A DNA stretch of 64,000 nt from Betaproteobacteria bacterium. GTDB lineage: Bacteria; Pseudomonadota; Gammaproteobacteria; Burkholderiales; Burkholderiaceae_C. The translations under genes and the position numbers were made by a program. The stretch is from NCBI GenBank assembly GCA_009921265.1, contig RFYV01000003.1, positions 32,919 through 96,918 of the forward strand, in the 5' to 3' direction. Shown piece by piece: positions 17,367 to 26,819 of the stretch (the stretch's first letter is position 1; each line of letters begins with the position of its first letter). The notes below the pieces were generated by a model. That model had not been told where the DNA came from, did not search any database, and was given only the letters and a program-made list of their open reading frames with translations.

Positions 17367-20300
17367 AAAATTTAATACGTTACGCTTTAGATCAATACGT
17401 TGTAGTGGCCTTGGCCACATTGCTCTTTGCTTTTGCGGGTGTGATTGCATTCAAAAATTTAAGTGTTGAAGCATTTCCAGACGTGACCGATACACAAGTT
17501 ACCGTTATCTCTTTGTATCCAGGGCGTGCGGCAGAAGAAGTAGAAAAACAAGTCACACTACCGATCGAAGTGGCATTATCAGGATTGCCCAACTCGATTC
17601 GACTTTTTTCTCACACGCAGTTTGGGTTGTCATTCAATGTCATTACTTTCAATGACAATGCCGAAGTCAATTTGGCCAGACAACAAGTGAACGAGCGTTT
17701 AAGAAGCATTGATTTGCCGCCAGGTGTTGAAGCCAATATTGCACCCAACGCGACGCCAGTGGGTGAAATCATGCGCTATCGACTCAGAGGCGATGGTTTT
17801 TCAACCACCGATTTGCGCACCCTCGAAGATTGGGTGGTTGAACGAGCCTTGCGTCAAGTCAGTGGTGTTGCCGATGTGGTTGCCATGGGCGGTTACATCA
17901 AGCAATACGAAGTGAGGCCTGATCCTGCCAAATTGCGCGCCTACAAAATCAGCTATCAAAATTTACTCGATGCGTTGGGCAGAAGTAATTCAAATGCAGG
18001 CGGCAGTTATATCACTCAAGGCATTCAACAATACACGATACGCGGCATTGGCTTGCTTCAATCCGTTGATGACATTGGTCGCATTGTTTTGTCGTCGCGC
18101 AACACCACACCCGTTCTCATTCGTGACGTTGCAGAAGTTCATATCGGCTCGGTCCCACGCTTGGGTACTGTGGGTCAAGATCAAGACGATGACATCGTCA
18201 CAGGTATTGTGGTGATGCGTCGTGGAGAAAATCCATCGGTAGTTCTTAAAAACGTCAAAGAAAAAATTGAAGAACTCAATCAAAAAGGATTACCCAAGGG
18301 CGTACAAATCGTTCCCTTTTACGATCGAACATGGTTGATGGCCAAAACGCTTGGTACCGTATTTAGAAATTTAGTCGAAGGCGCATTGTTGGTCTCATTG
18401 GTGTTGTATTTGTTTTTATCCAATGTCCGAGCCAGTTTGTTGGTTGTGTTGGTGATTCCTCTTTCACTCTTGGCAACGTTCTTAGGCCTCAAGTTCATGG
18501 GTGTGCCAGCCAACTTGCTCAGTTTGGGTGCCATGGACTTTGGCATCATCGTCGATGGTGCTGTCATCGTGATTGAAAATATCATGCATCGATTGGCCGA
18601 GCGCGGCGAAGGCATGAACGAAAAAGAGCGCAAAGACGTGATCGTGTCGGCAGCTAATGAAGTAGGGCGACCTACTTTGTTTTCCATGCTCATCATCATT
18701 GCGGCGCATATTCCGATATTTGCTCTTCAAAGACACGAGGGACGAATTTTTCAACCGATGGCCTTGTCGGTCACTTCTGCTCTTATTGGTTCATTGATTT
18801 TTTCACTCACCTTGGTGCCAATGTTGGCTTACTGGGTACTCAGAAAAAAATTACCTCATCACGACAACAAGTTGGTCACTGCTGCCAAATCTTTTTATAA
18901 ACCGATTTTGCTTTGGTCGCTCAATCACAAAAAAAATATCATCATCGGCGCATTGATAGCATTTGCGATATCGATGTTTGCAGCTTCACGCTTAGGTTCA
19001 GAGTTTTTACCCGAACTCAATGAAGGCACCATATGGGTCAATGTTCGATTGCCCTCCAGCGTTTCCAACGATGAGGCCGCCAGAATTCTAAAAAATGTAA
19101 GGCGCGCATTGCTCACAGTGCCCGAGGTGCGAACTGCTGTATCAAAGGCGGGTCAACCCGAAGACGGCACCGATCCAAAAACCATCAGCATGGCAGAGGT
19201 TTTTGTAGATATCAAACCACAAGATGAATGGCGCTCTGGTCTTACACGCGAACAACTCATTGATCAACTCGATCGTGCGGTTTCAGCTTTGCCGGGTATA
19301 CAGCCTACATTTTCACAACCCATTCGAGATAACGTGTTGGAGTCCATTTCACAAATCGATGGACAAATCGTCATCAAAATTTCTGGTGATGATTTGGCGC
19401 AACTCAAAAAAACGGCAGAAGCCATCGAACTTGAAATCAAACAAGTCAAAGGTGTTTTTCGTGCAGAGATCGATCGACTCGGTGAATTGCCACAGTTATT
19501 AATTGAAATTGATCGCGAACGCGCCGCGCGTTTTGGCCTCAACATCAGCGATGTACAAGACGTGATTGAATCTGCACTGGCTGGCAAAAGTGCAACCAGT
19601 TTATGGGAGGGTGAACGCCGCTTTGCAGTTGCTGTTCGACTTTCACCCGACAAAAGACAGTTGGCTGATTTGTCTGCCATCTCCATTCCCGTAGCAGACG
19701 GGGGCTTCACCTCTCTCGGCCAGGTGAGCCAAATTCGCGAAGCCAGTGGAGCCATGAACATTGCACGAGAAGCAGGGCGCAGAACCATGGCGATTGGTAT
19801 TTTTATCAAAGACCGCGATATGGGATCGATTGTGGCAGATATGAAAGTGCGTGTTCAACAACGCATACAAATTCCAGCAGGCTACACACTCACATGGTCG
19901 GGTGAATTTGAAAACCAAGAACGTGCCATGCAACGCTTGAGCATTGTGGTCCCTATTTCATTGCTCTTGATTTTTGTATTGCTATTTGATGCATTCAGCT
20001 CATTTAAAACGGCGATGTTGATTTTGCTCAATGTGCCTTTGGCGTTGATTGGTGGCTTCATCGCGCTGTGGATTTTTAATATTCCCTTGTCGGTATCAGC
20101 TGCCATTGGCTTTATTGCATTGTCGGGGCAGGCCGTGCTTAATGGTGTGGTGATGCTCACCGTTTATCAACAACTGCGGCAGTCAGGGCAAACCGTATTG
20201 GATGCTGTGATCAATGGTTCTGATCAGCGACTGCGAACCGTATTGATGACGGCGATGCTGGCCGCTTTGGGTTTGCTTCCCATGGCTTTGTCTCACGATA

Positions 20301-20434
20301 TTGGTGCTGAGACGCAAAGACCTTTGGCCATCGTTGTGATTGGAGGCCTCTTCACAGCCACTTTGCTCACCTTGGTTGTTTTGCCCACTTTGTACGTGGC
20401 TTGGTTCACTCCCAAAACTGTCACAAAACGCTGA
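17363..20434 (+). CDS. czcA: Heavy-metal RND efflux pump (CzcA-like)
   Basis: Inner-membrane proton-driven RND transporter of the HME class, 1023 aa, with 12 helices and two large periplasmic loops. The TM4 proton-relay motif is intact: D392, D398 and E405 in 'DFGIIVDGAVIVIEN', with the same spacing as in CzcA. This form is typical of pumps for divalent ions (Co, Zn, Cd, Ni) and differs from the Cu/Ag pump CusA, so a divalent specificity is the best inference. The N-terminus 'VEAFPDVTDTQV' is also typical. It is the last intact gene of the efflux operon; a frameshifted outer-membrane protein gene follows. Confidence 0.94.
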   Translation: MKNLIRYALDQYVVVALATLLFAFAGVIAFKNLSVEAFPDVTDTQVTVISLYPGRAAEEVEKQVTLPIEVALSGLPNSIRLFSHTQFGLSFNVITFNDNAEVNLARQQVNERLRSIDLPPGVEANIAPNATPVGEIMRYRLRGDGFSTTDLRTLEDWVVERALRQVSGVADVVAMGGYIKQYEVRPDPAKLRAYKISYQNLLDALGRSNSNAGGSYITQGIQQYTIRGIGLLQSVDDIGRIVLSSRNTTPVLIRDVAEVHIGSVPRLGTVGQDQDDDIVTGIVVMRRGENPSVVLKNVKEKIEELNQKGLPKGVQIVPFYDRTWLMAKTLGTVFRNLVEGALLVSLVLYLFLSNVRASLLVVLVIPLSLLATFLGLKFMGVPANLLSLGAMDFGIIVDGAVIVIENIMHRLAERGEGMNEKERKDVIVSAANEVGRPTLFSMLIIIAAHIPIFALQRHEGRIFQPMALSVTSALIGSLIFSLTLVPMLAYWVLRKKLPHHDNKLVTAAKSFYKPILLWSLNHKKNIIIGALIAFAISMFAASRLGSEFLPELNEGTIWVNVRLPSSVSNDEAARILKNVRRALLTVPEVRTAVSKAGQPEDGTDPKTISMAEVFVDIKPQDEWRSGLTREQLIDQLDRAVSALPGIQPTFSQPIRDNVLESISQIDGQIVIKISGDDLAQLKKTAEAIELEIKQVKGVFRAEIDRLGELPQLLIEIDRERAARFGLNISDVQDVIESALAGKSATSLWEGERRFAVAVRLSPDKRQLADLSAISIPVADGGFTSLGQVSQIREASGAMNIAREAGRRTMAIGIFIKDRDMGSIVADMKVRVQQRIQIPAGYTLTWSGEFENQERAMQRLSIVVPISLLLIFVLLFDAFSSFKTAMLILLNVPLALIGGFIALWIFNIPLSVSAAIGFIALSGQAVLNGVVMLTVYQQLRQSGQTVLDAVINGSDQRLRTVLMTAMLAALGLLPMALSHDIGAETQRPLAIVVIGGLFTATLLTLVVLPTLYVAWFTPKTVTKR

Positions 20435-20464
20435 CATAATCTCAAGCAAAGCTAGGAGTTTGCG

Positions 20465-21026
20465 TTGGGCACTTGTTTGTTTAATTGTCGATTGATAAAA
20501 ACTCTAGCGGTATCTATTACCGTTAGCATTTTTTATATTCATTCATGGGCTGCACGCCCGATGAATACCGATGACGCCAACATCGTCGACTACAAATCGT
20601 GTCAAGTGGAGAGTTGGTATAAAAAAAATCAAAATAATTCAGAGTTCTGGAGTATTCCAGGATGCAACTTTGGTAATGACATTGAATGGTCATTGGGCGG
20701 CGTTCACCAAACAGCTGGATCTAGCGACGCTGCCAATTTTTTTTATACATATCAATGTTGGTGGTGTACACCATGTGATGCAAGGGACGACGCAAGCCAC
20801 ATGGGGATTGGGCCTTGAGTATCCGTTATCAAGCCAGTTGATTTTGATATCTGAATCGTTTGGTGAAAAAAAGACAGCTAGCAAATATCAAGTAGGATTG
20901 CGATTTTGGATCGTGCCTCAACGATTACAACTGGATACAACTTACGGAAATGCTTGGCAAGGCACGCAACAAGATCGATGGATGACGATTGGTTTGCGCG
21001 TGTTAACAGCCCCGTTTTTGCCTTAA
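20465..21026 (+). pseudogene. Frameshifted outer-membrane protein gene downstream of czcA
   Basis: Two overlapping frames form one protein. The first begins at TTG 20465 (AGGAG 6 bases upstream) with a signal-like segment and 'ARPMNTDDANIVDYKSCQVE', as in outer-membrane proteins found near metal RND pumps. The second frame carries the C-terminal part 'ATWGLGLEYPLSSQLILISE' to 'WMTIGLRVLTAPFLP'. The switch coincides with a run of eight T at 20737-20744; with seven T the frame is continuous for 186 aa ('ANFFIHINVGG'). It may be a real mutation, a slippage-prone tract or a sequencing error. From memory, relatives are longer in the middle, so an internal deletion is also possible. Confidence 0.7.
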
Positions 21027-21135
21027 AAGCGAAAACCGATCGACAAACGTCGTTGATCAATCTGTGTTAAATTAACTTTAGAGTTTCTGATTATTTTTAA
21101 AAAAAGTCGTTGGCGTCGTATCCAAAAGTAATTGA

Positions 21136-21773
21136 TTAAGCATTAATTACTTTAGGAATCACTTCACTATTTGTTACCGATTCTTTGCCTTTTTTATTGG
21201 CCCAATCAACAAGCCATCGCTCGCCTTTTTCTGGACTGAATTGCCAAACCACATGATTAACAGTTTGACCCGTGTTGAGGCGGTTGTCTTTGATAGAGTA
21301 ATAATCCAAATTGGTTTATTTAAAAAATTTTGTTCCTATACCCAAAGAGATCGAATCCATAGGCTCAAAGCTAAGGTTGTAATAGTCTTGAAGATTGGTG
21401 CGACTAAAGCCTAAGATGGAATAAACCTTATCCCCCATTTAATGGTTGATTGCTAAGTTTGTAAATCCTTTGGATGCAATTTGAACTGAGGGTTTGATGT
21501 GACCCAAATGCGCATCAAGCCTATATTCATATCCTGCGCGTACTTGTTTGAAATGCTCGGGGCCCTTGTAGTATCCTAATGAAGTAATGTGATCGGTCCT
21601 GAATTTGCCCTGAGGTTGAGGTCTGTGCCGTTCGTGTTGTTAGAGTTAGCCAAAAAGGTCGGTGTCAATTTATAAAATACCTCTTCCGTATTTTCATTGT
21701 CCGTATGAGCACTTTCAGAGCATTGAATGAGAAAAATGAGTAGGGGTGAAACAATTGATTTGTAGCTTTTCAT
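21136..21773 (-). pseudogene. Decayed outer-membrane beta-barrel gene
   Basis: The minus-strand frame starts at ATG 21773 with a signal-like N-terminus ('SYKSIVSPLLIFLIQCSES') and stops after 65 codons at a frameshift near 21580-21610. The adjacent frame continues as a plausible protein to the stop at 21136-21138: 'TSLGYYKGPEHFKQVRAGYE', 'SILGFSRTNLQDYYNLSFEP' and 'SISLGIGTKFF'. It is broken by in-frame TAA at 21439-21441 and 21316-21318. The alternating aromatic/polar pattern suggests an outer-membrane beta barrel (YaiO-like in flavour); I do not recognise the family with certainty. This accounts for most of the otherwise gene-free stretch between 21027 and 21860. Confidence 0.72.
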
Positions 21774-21860
21774 GACAAGAGGATTTATTGGGTATATTTG
21801 TATTCAAATAAATTATTAATATAATCATAAATTGCTTAATTTAAACCTGGAGTTTTTCTT

Positions 21861-22688
21861 ATGTCCTTGTTTTTTAGTGCGATGTGGCATGCTTGGGTCG
21901 GTAGTTTTCATCCCAAAATGATTGGCTTATCTTTTTTGCCTTTGATATTGATGGTGGTACTGACTCTTGGTGGTGGATATTTTTTATGGGAGCCTGCGCA
22001 AGCCGCTTTGCGCGGATGGATGCTTCAAATGCCCGAGCCTTGGTTGTTGAACTATCTCCACCCTTGGTTTTTACAAGCGCTTCAACATATTTTTATTCCA
22101 ACATTGATCATTGTGTTGATCACACCTGTGTTGGTGATCTTTGCACTTTTAATCGTGTCATGGTTTGCTACGCCTTGGGTGGTTCAACATGTATCCATTC
22201 AAAATTTTTCAACTCTTGAAAAAAAACAAGGTGCGAATTGGTTTCACAGCATCGGCTGGTCGGTGTTTTGCACCTGTGTTGCCGTTTTCTTTCTATTGAT
22301 CTCTTTGCCACTGTGGTTGATTCCGATGCTCGCTTTTTTTATACCTGCACTCATTATTGGATGGCTCACTTATCGAATTATTTTTTACGATTGTTTGTCT
22401 TCACATGCGTCAAGCGAAGAAAGAAAAATTTTATTTGAGCAACATCGATATCCATGTTTCATGATCGGCATCACCAGTGGTGCAATGGGTACGATACCAG
22501 GCATATTGCTTTCATCGTCATCCATGTTGGCCGCTTTGTTTTTGGTCATCGTTCCAATCGCAGTTTGGCTTTACACCTGGATTATGATTTTTACGGTTCT
22601 GTGGTTTGTTCACTATGCATTAACAGCATTGCATCAACTTCGCATTGTTCCAACGATTTACCCCAGCGACAACGTCATTGATATTTAA
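21861..22688 (+). CDS. EI24 domain-containing membrane protein
   Basis: A 275-aa integral membrane protein of the EI24/CysZ-like family with six to seven predicted helices (for example 'MIGLSFLPLILMVVLTLGGG' and 'IFIPTLIIVLITPVLVIFAL'). Bacterial EI24 proteins are largely uncharacterised; CysZ relatives move sulfate. ATG 21861 has GGAG 8 bases upstream. It is followed after 16 bp by the molybdopterin-binding-domain gene, an arrangement common upstream of glnA in Burkholderiales. The substrate is unknown. Confidence 0.85.
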   Translation: MSLFFSAMWHAWVGSFHPKMIGLSFLPLILMVVLTLGGGYFLWEPAQAALRGWMLQMPEPWLLNYLHPWFLQALQHIFIPTLIIVLITPVLVIFALLIVSWFATPWVVQHVSIQNFSTLEKKQGANWFHSIGWSVFCTCVAVFFLLISLPLWLIPMLAFFIPALIIGWLTYRIIFYDCLSSHASSEERKILFEQHRYPCFMIGITSGAMGTIPGILLSSSSMLAALFLVIVPIAVWLYTWIMIFTVLWFVHYALTALHQLRIVPTIYPSDNVIDI

Positions 22689-22704
22689 AAGTTAAAATTA
22701 CCAG

Positions 22705-23535
22705 ATGACCAATACACAAGACCAACTTCAAACATTCGGACTCATCATCGTTGGCGATGAAATCATGTCGGGTAAACGTGCCGATAAACACTTGCCCAAG
22801 TGCATAGAAATTTTAGCCAAGCGCGGTTTGGAATTATCTTTTGCCGAGTATGTGGGTGACTCACCCGATCGGATCACTCAAACATTAGAGCGTGCCTTTG
22901 CGCAGTCCAATATTGTTTTTTCTACGGGTGGTATCGGTGCTACACCTGATGATCACACGCGTCAATGTGCTGCCAAGGCTTTGGACCAAGAATTGAAATT
23001 ACATCCGCAGGCAGAATTATTAATTCGAGAACGCATGCAAGACACGGCTAAAGAGCAGGGGATTGCTTATGAGCCCGATCGCCCCGATAACATTCATCGA
23101 CTCAACATGGGTGTATTTCCGCTAAGCGCTCAAATTATTCCCAACCCTTACAACAAAATTCCTGGCTTTACTTGTCAAGGAGTAAAAGGAATTGTTCATT
23201 TTGTGCCTGGTTTTCCTGTGATGGCTTGGCCCATGATGGAATGGGTTTTAGATGCTTACTATCCGCATTTGTTTGTCAAAGATCAGTGGCTCGAAAAGTC
23301 AGTGATTGTTTTTGGTGCCATGGAAGCTTCCCTCACTCCACTGATGGAAAAACTCGAAAAACAATTTTTTGGGATTAAAGTTTTTAGCTTGCCAAGCGTG
23401 GACCACCCCGAGTTTGGTCGCCATATAGAGCTTGGCGTCAAAGGAGAGCCGCAGCTGGTCGACAATGCGTTTATTTCGATGAAACAGGGCTTGCTCGAAT
23501 TTGGTGCAAAATTAGGCCCCGAATTGGTGCGGTAA
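22705..23535 (+). CDS. MoCF/CinA-N-like molybdopterin-binding domain protein
   Basis: A 276-aa cytosolic protein whose first 170 residues form a MoaB/MogA/CinA-type domain: 'LIIVGDEIMSGKRADKH', 'FSTGGIGATPDDHTRQ' and 'PGF' loops. There is no MoeA partner domain and no CinA deamidase domain. Family members bind molybdopterin or, in CinA, act on nucleotide derivatives; the function of this stand-alone form is unknown. It sits between the EI24 gene and glnA, whose NtrC site begins 7 bp after its stop codon. Confidence 0.85.
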   Translation: MTNTQDQLQTFGLIIVGDEIMSGKRADKHLPKCIEILAKRGLELSFAEYVGDSPDRITQTLERAFAQSNIVFSTGGIGATPDDHTRQCAAKALDQELKLHPQAELLIRERMQDTAKEQGIAYEPDRPDNIHRLNMGVFPLSAQIIPNPYNKIPGFTCQGVKGIVHFVPGFPVMAWPMMEWVLDAYYPHLFVKDQWLEKSVIVFGAMEASLTPLMEKLEKQFFGIKVFSLPSVDHPEFGRHIELGVKGEPQLVDNAFISMKQGLLEFGAKLGPELVR

Positions 23536-23541
23536 TTAGTA

Positions 23542-23558
23542 TGCACTATAATAGTGCA
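23542..23558. promoter_or_regulatory. NtrC-type enhancer site upstream of glnA
   Basis: A perfect 17-base palindrome, TGCACT-ATAAT-AGTGCA, fits the NtrC consensus TGCAC(C)-N5-(G)GTGCA in both sequence and spacing. It lies about 150 bp upstream of a sigma-54 promoter, a normal distance for an enhancer, and NtrC itself is encoded 3.3 kb downstream. Confidence 0.75.
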
Positions 23559-23698
23559 AAAAATGAATTGGCATATAACTGATAAAAACACTTCAATTCC
23601 AGCGGTTTGGCTGATTATTGATGGTGATTTTGTCAGTTATAGCGATTCCGAGAGGCACAATACACGGTTACGCGGTGTGTGAAGCGGCCCATCTTAGA

Positions 23699-23714
23699 TG
23701 GCACAAAATCTGCT
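23699..23714 (+). promoter_or_regulatory. Sigma-54 promoter of glnA
   Basis: TGGCAC-AAAAT-CTGCT matches the -24/-12 consensus TGGCAC-N5-TTGCW with one mismatch. The invariant GG (23700-23701) and GC (23712-23713) are exactly 10 bases apart. It is 52 bases before the glnA start at 23767 and downstream of the NtrC palindrome. Confidence 0.75.
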
Positions 23715-23766
23715 CAGCATATCAAGTACAAACACTTTTTCTAACACCTATCCTCAGGAGATTTTG

Positions 23767-25182
23767 ATGGCCAAAACCGTCGCTGATGTCATGAAGCTTG
23801 TGACTGACAACGAGCTTAAATTTGTAGATTTTCGATTCACCGATACACGCGGCAAAGAACAACACGTGAGCGTGCCTATTTCTGCATTCAGTGAAGATAA
23901 ATTTTCTGAAGGTCACGCATTTGATGGTTCATCCATCGCAGGCTGGAAGGGTATTGAAGCGTCTGATATGTTGTTGATGCCTGATGCAAATTCAGCATTC
24001 ATCGATCCGTTTTTTCAAGAGCCCACATTGGTTTTGTCATGTGACGTATTAGAGCCAGGCGACGGCAAATCTTACGACCGAGATCCACGATCAATTGCAA
24101 AACGCGCTGAGGCTTATCTCAAAGCATCTGGCATTGGCGACACGGCTTACTTTGGACCCGAGCCTGAGTTCTTTATTTTTGATAACGTCACATGGGGCAA
24201 TGAAATGTCTGGTTCGTTCTTCAAGATTGACGAATACGAAGCACCATGGAACAGCAGTGCCAAACTCGAAGGTGGTAACCGCGGACATCGTCCAACTGTT
24301 AAGGGCGGATATTTTCCCGTTCCTCCCGTTGATAGCACACAAGATATGCGCGCCGAGATGTCTTCTATTCTTGAAGAAATGGGTATTCCTGTTGAAGTGT
24401 TCCACCACGAAGTGGCAGGCGCTGGTCAAAACGAAATCGGTACCAAATTCTCAACTTTGGTTGAGCGTGCCGACTGGACACAAAAGCTCAAGTATGTGGT
24501 TTGGAACGTAGCCAATGCCTATGGCAAAACAGCCACGTTCATGCCAAAGCCTCTCGTTGGTGACAACGGTTCAGGCATGCACGTTCATCAATCCATTTGG
24601 AAAGATGGCAAAAACTTATTTGCAGGCAAAGGCTATGCAGGTTTGAGCGATACGGCTTTGTATTACATCGGCGGCATCATCAAGCACGCACGTGCACTCA
24701 ATGCGATTACAAACCCTACAACCAACAGCTACAAGCGTTTGGTTCCTGGTTTTGAAGCCCCTGTGAAGTTGGCTTACTCAAGCCGCAATCGTTCTGCTTC
24801 AATTCGCATTCCACACGTTGCATCCGACAAAGGACGTCGTATCGAGGCGCGTTTCCCCGATCCAATGGCCAACCCCTATTTGTGCTTTTCTGCACTCATG
24901 ATGGCGGGTCTTGATGGAATCGAAAACAAAATTCATCCTGGTGAAGCAGCGACCAAAGATTTGTATCACTTGCCCCCAGAGGAAGACGCATTGGTGCCAA
25001 CCGTGTGTCACAGCTTGGATCAAGCGCTCGATTATTTGGATAAAGGACGTGCGTTCCTGACCAAAGGTGGCGTGTTCACAGACAGCATGATTGACGCATA
25101 CATCGAACTCAAAATGCAAGAAGTCACGCGTTTTCGCATGGCAACGCATCCTGTTGAGTACGACATGTACTACTCACTCTAA
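23767..25182 (+). CDS. glnA: Glutamine synthetase type I
   Basis: Makes glutamine from glutamate, ammonia and ATP; a dodecamer in the cytosol. 471 aa, full family length. ATG 23767 is preceded by CAGGAG. Visible features are the N-terminal beta-grasp domain, metal and substrate motifs '[11 protein letters not shown]', '[11 protein letters not shown]' and 'GSGMHVHQS', '[11 protein letters not shown]', '[15 protein letters not shown]', and the adenylylation site Y400 in 'DLYHLPPEE'. The adenylylation tyrosine implies GlnE control. Transcription is probably NtrC/sigma-54 dependent from the sites at 23542 and 23699, and ends at the terminator at 25208. Confidence 0.98.
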   Translation: MAKTVADVMKLVTDNELKFVDFRFTDTRGKEQHVSVPISAFSEDKFSEGHAFDGSSIAGWKGIEASDMLLMPDANSAFIDPFFQEPTLVLSCDVLEPGDGKSYDRDPRSIAKRAEAYLKASGIGDTAYFGPEPEFFIFDNVTWGNEMSGSFFKIDEYEAPWNSSAKLEGGNRGHRPTVKGGYFPVPPVDSTQDMRAEMSSILEEMGIPVEVFHHEVAGAGQNEIGTKFSTLVERADWTQKLKYVVWNVANAYGKTATFMPKPLVGDNGSGMHVHQSIWKDGKNLFAGKGYAGLSDTALYYIGGIIKHARALNAITNPTTNSYKRLVPGFEAPVKLAYSSRNRSASIRIPHVASDKGRRIEARFPDPMANPYLCFSALMMAGLDGIENKIHPGEAATKDLYHLPPEEDALVPTVCHSLDQALDYLDKGRAFLTKGGVFTDSMIDAYIELKMQEVTRFRMATHPVEYDMYYSL

Positions 25183-25207
25183 GCCGTTTTCGCAACAAGC
25201 AATCAAA

Positions 25208-25234
25208 GGGACGGCGCGGCCGTCCCTTTTTTTT
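25208..25234 (+). terminator. Rho-independent terminator after glnA
   Basis: A perfect 8-bp GC-rich stem (GGGACGGC / GCCGTCCC) with a 3-base loop is followed by eight T (25227-25234). It lies 25 bp after the glnA stop and separates glnA from the downstream gene and ntrBC. Confidence 0.92.
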
Positions 25235-25246
25235 AGAGAGAGAAAA

Positions 25247-25705
25247 TTGAAACGATTGTTGATGTGTCTGCTGAGTTGTATTTCGATTGCTTATGCGCAA
25301 TCGAATGCTTCGATTTGGAAATGCGGCAATGCCTATACCAATCAACCTATTTCAAATGAGTCTTGCGTATTGATGCCTCAAAGTAATGTCACTGTGATTG
25401 AAGGTACCAAGTTGGCCAATCAAACGCCTTCTGCCTCAAGTTTGACATCGGTCAAGATTGATCCGCAACAGCAACGCGAAAGAGATGCGCAGGCTCGAAA
25501 GATTTTGAATGAAGAAATGACCCGCATCGATCAACGTTTGCTTGAATTAAAAAAACAATGGAATCACGGAGAAGTAGCCAAGCTTGCCAATGAAACCGCG
25601 CAATCGGCTGCTTATCTTCAGCGAGTAGAAAAATTAAAAATTGAAATGCAAAGAACGCAGGCCGATTTAGCGGGCGTGCAACGCGAAATTGCTCGATTGC
25701 CATGA
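25247..25705 (+). CDS. DUF4124-like exported coiled-coil protein
   Basis: A 152-aa exported protein. I chose TTG 25247, preceded by AGAGAGAG, because the frame then opens with a complete signal peptide ('LLMCLLSCISIAYAQS'); ATG 25262 is the alternative. The mature N-terminus 'IWKCGNAYTNQPISNESC' matches the DUF4124 pattern of two Cys around a Tyr-Thr-Asn turn. The second half (about residues 75-150) is a charged helical region likely to form a coiled coil. Function is unknown. It lies between the glnA terminator and ntrB, 10 bp before the latter. Confidence 0.7.
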   Translation: MKRLLMCLLSCISIAYAQSNASIWKCGNAYTNQPISNESCVLMPQSNVTVIEGTKLANQTPSASSLTSVKIDPQQQRERDAQARKILNEEMTRIDQRLLELKKQWNHGEVAKLANETAQSAAYLQRVEKLKIEMQRTQADLAGVQREIARLP

Positions 25706-25715
25706 AGGAATTTGT

Positions 25716-26774
25716 ATGCCGATGATGACCCGTTTTGCAGCACTGGATTTATTGGCCACTTTGGTGATCGTCACAGACGCCAAGGGACAAGTGGTGTTTG
25801 CTAACTCTGCATTAGAGGATGTGATGGGCTTCACCCGTCGAAGTATTGAGGGCTCACAACTCAAAGATTTGTTTTTAGCTCCTGAGAATTTAACCAACGC
25901 CATTAAGGGCGCGGTCAATAATGAATTCAGTGCGCTCAGATTTGATGCGCAGATGCAAAGACCCAATCACGAGCCTGTTTTGGTGCATGTGATTGTTGCA
26001 CCTACCCACGAGTTCGATGAGGTGTTGGTTGAATTATTGCCCCTGGAAAAACAATCTAGACAAGATCGTGAAGTCAGGCTGATTGATCAAGCGCAGGCCA
26101 ACAAAGAATTGATACGCAACTTGGCCCATGAAATCAAAAATCCCCTGGGTGGAATTCGTGGTGCGGCTCAGTTGCTGCAAATGGAGTTAGACACCCGTGA
26201 TCTCATCGAGTACACGCAAGTGATTGTCCGAGAGGCTGATCGTTTGCAGTCTCTGGTCGATCGATTGCTCGCGCCACATCGAAAGCCTCATGTTGTTGGC
26301 AATGTCAATATTCACGAAGTTTGTGAGCGTGTTCGAGCGCTGATCTTGGCCGAATTCCCTCGAGGCTTAAAAGTGGTGCGTGATTACGATATATCGCTTC
26401 CCGAATTTCGCGGCGATGTAGAGCAATTGATTCAAGCGGTGCTCAATATTGCCCACAACGCAGCACAGGCTTTGGTCGATCGCATCGCCCAAGGCGAAGC
26501 TCAAATTGTTTTATCCACACGCATCGCAAGACAAGTTACTTTTGGCATGCAACGCTATCGGTTGGCATTGGAATTGCATGTCATTGACAACGGACCAGGG
26601 ATTCCAGAATCGATTAAGGATCGCTTGTTTTTTCCCTTGGTTTCTGGACGAGATGGTGGATCGGGTTTGGGCCTCAATTTGGCGCAAACTTTTGTTCAGC
26701 AACACCATGGTTTGATTGAATGTGAAAGTGAGCCAGGGCAAACAGATTTCAAAATCTTGATTCCCTTGCCGTAA
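25716..26774 (+). CDS. glnL: Nitrogen regulation sensor kinase NtrB
   Basis: Cytosolic histidine kinase that phosphorylates or dephosphorylates NtrC in response to PII and the glutamine level. 352 aa from ATG 25716 (AAGGA about 8 bases upstream). An N-terminal PAS domain ('DAKGQVVFANSALEDVMGFT') is followed by the phospho-acceptor H138 ('RNLAHEIKNPLGGIRGAA'), an ATPase N box ('LNIAHNAAQAL'), 'DNGPGIP' and 'DGGSGLGLNLAQ'. No membrane segment is present, as expected. Encoded 45 bp before ntrC. Confidence 0.95.
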   Translation: MPMMTRFAALDLLATLVIVTDAKGQVVFANSALEDVMGFTRRSIEGSQLKDLFLAPENLTNAIKGAVNNEFSALRFDAQMQRPNHEPVLVHVIVAPTHEFDEVLVELLPLEKQSRQDREVRLIDQAQANKELIRNLAHEIKNPLGGIRGAAQLLQMELDTRDLIEYTQVIVREADRLQSLVDRLLAPHRKPHVVGNVNIHEVCERVRALILAEFPRGLKVVRDYDISLPEFRGDVEQLIQAVLNIAHNAAQALVDRIAQGEAQIVLSTRIARQVTFGMQRYRLALELHVIDNGPGIPESIKDRLFFPLVSGRDGGSGLGLNLAQTFVQQHHGLIECESEPGQTDFKILIPLP

Positions 26775-26819
26775 AGATGAGGCAACTGTGATGCGAACAA
26801 CAAAAGGCGGAGTACTGTC

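Noticed and set aside
23651..23685. Second NtrC half-site pair (CACGG...CGGTGTG) in the glnA leader
   Set aside because: The arms do not align with the consensus at the right spacing; chance similarity is likely.
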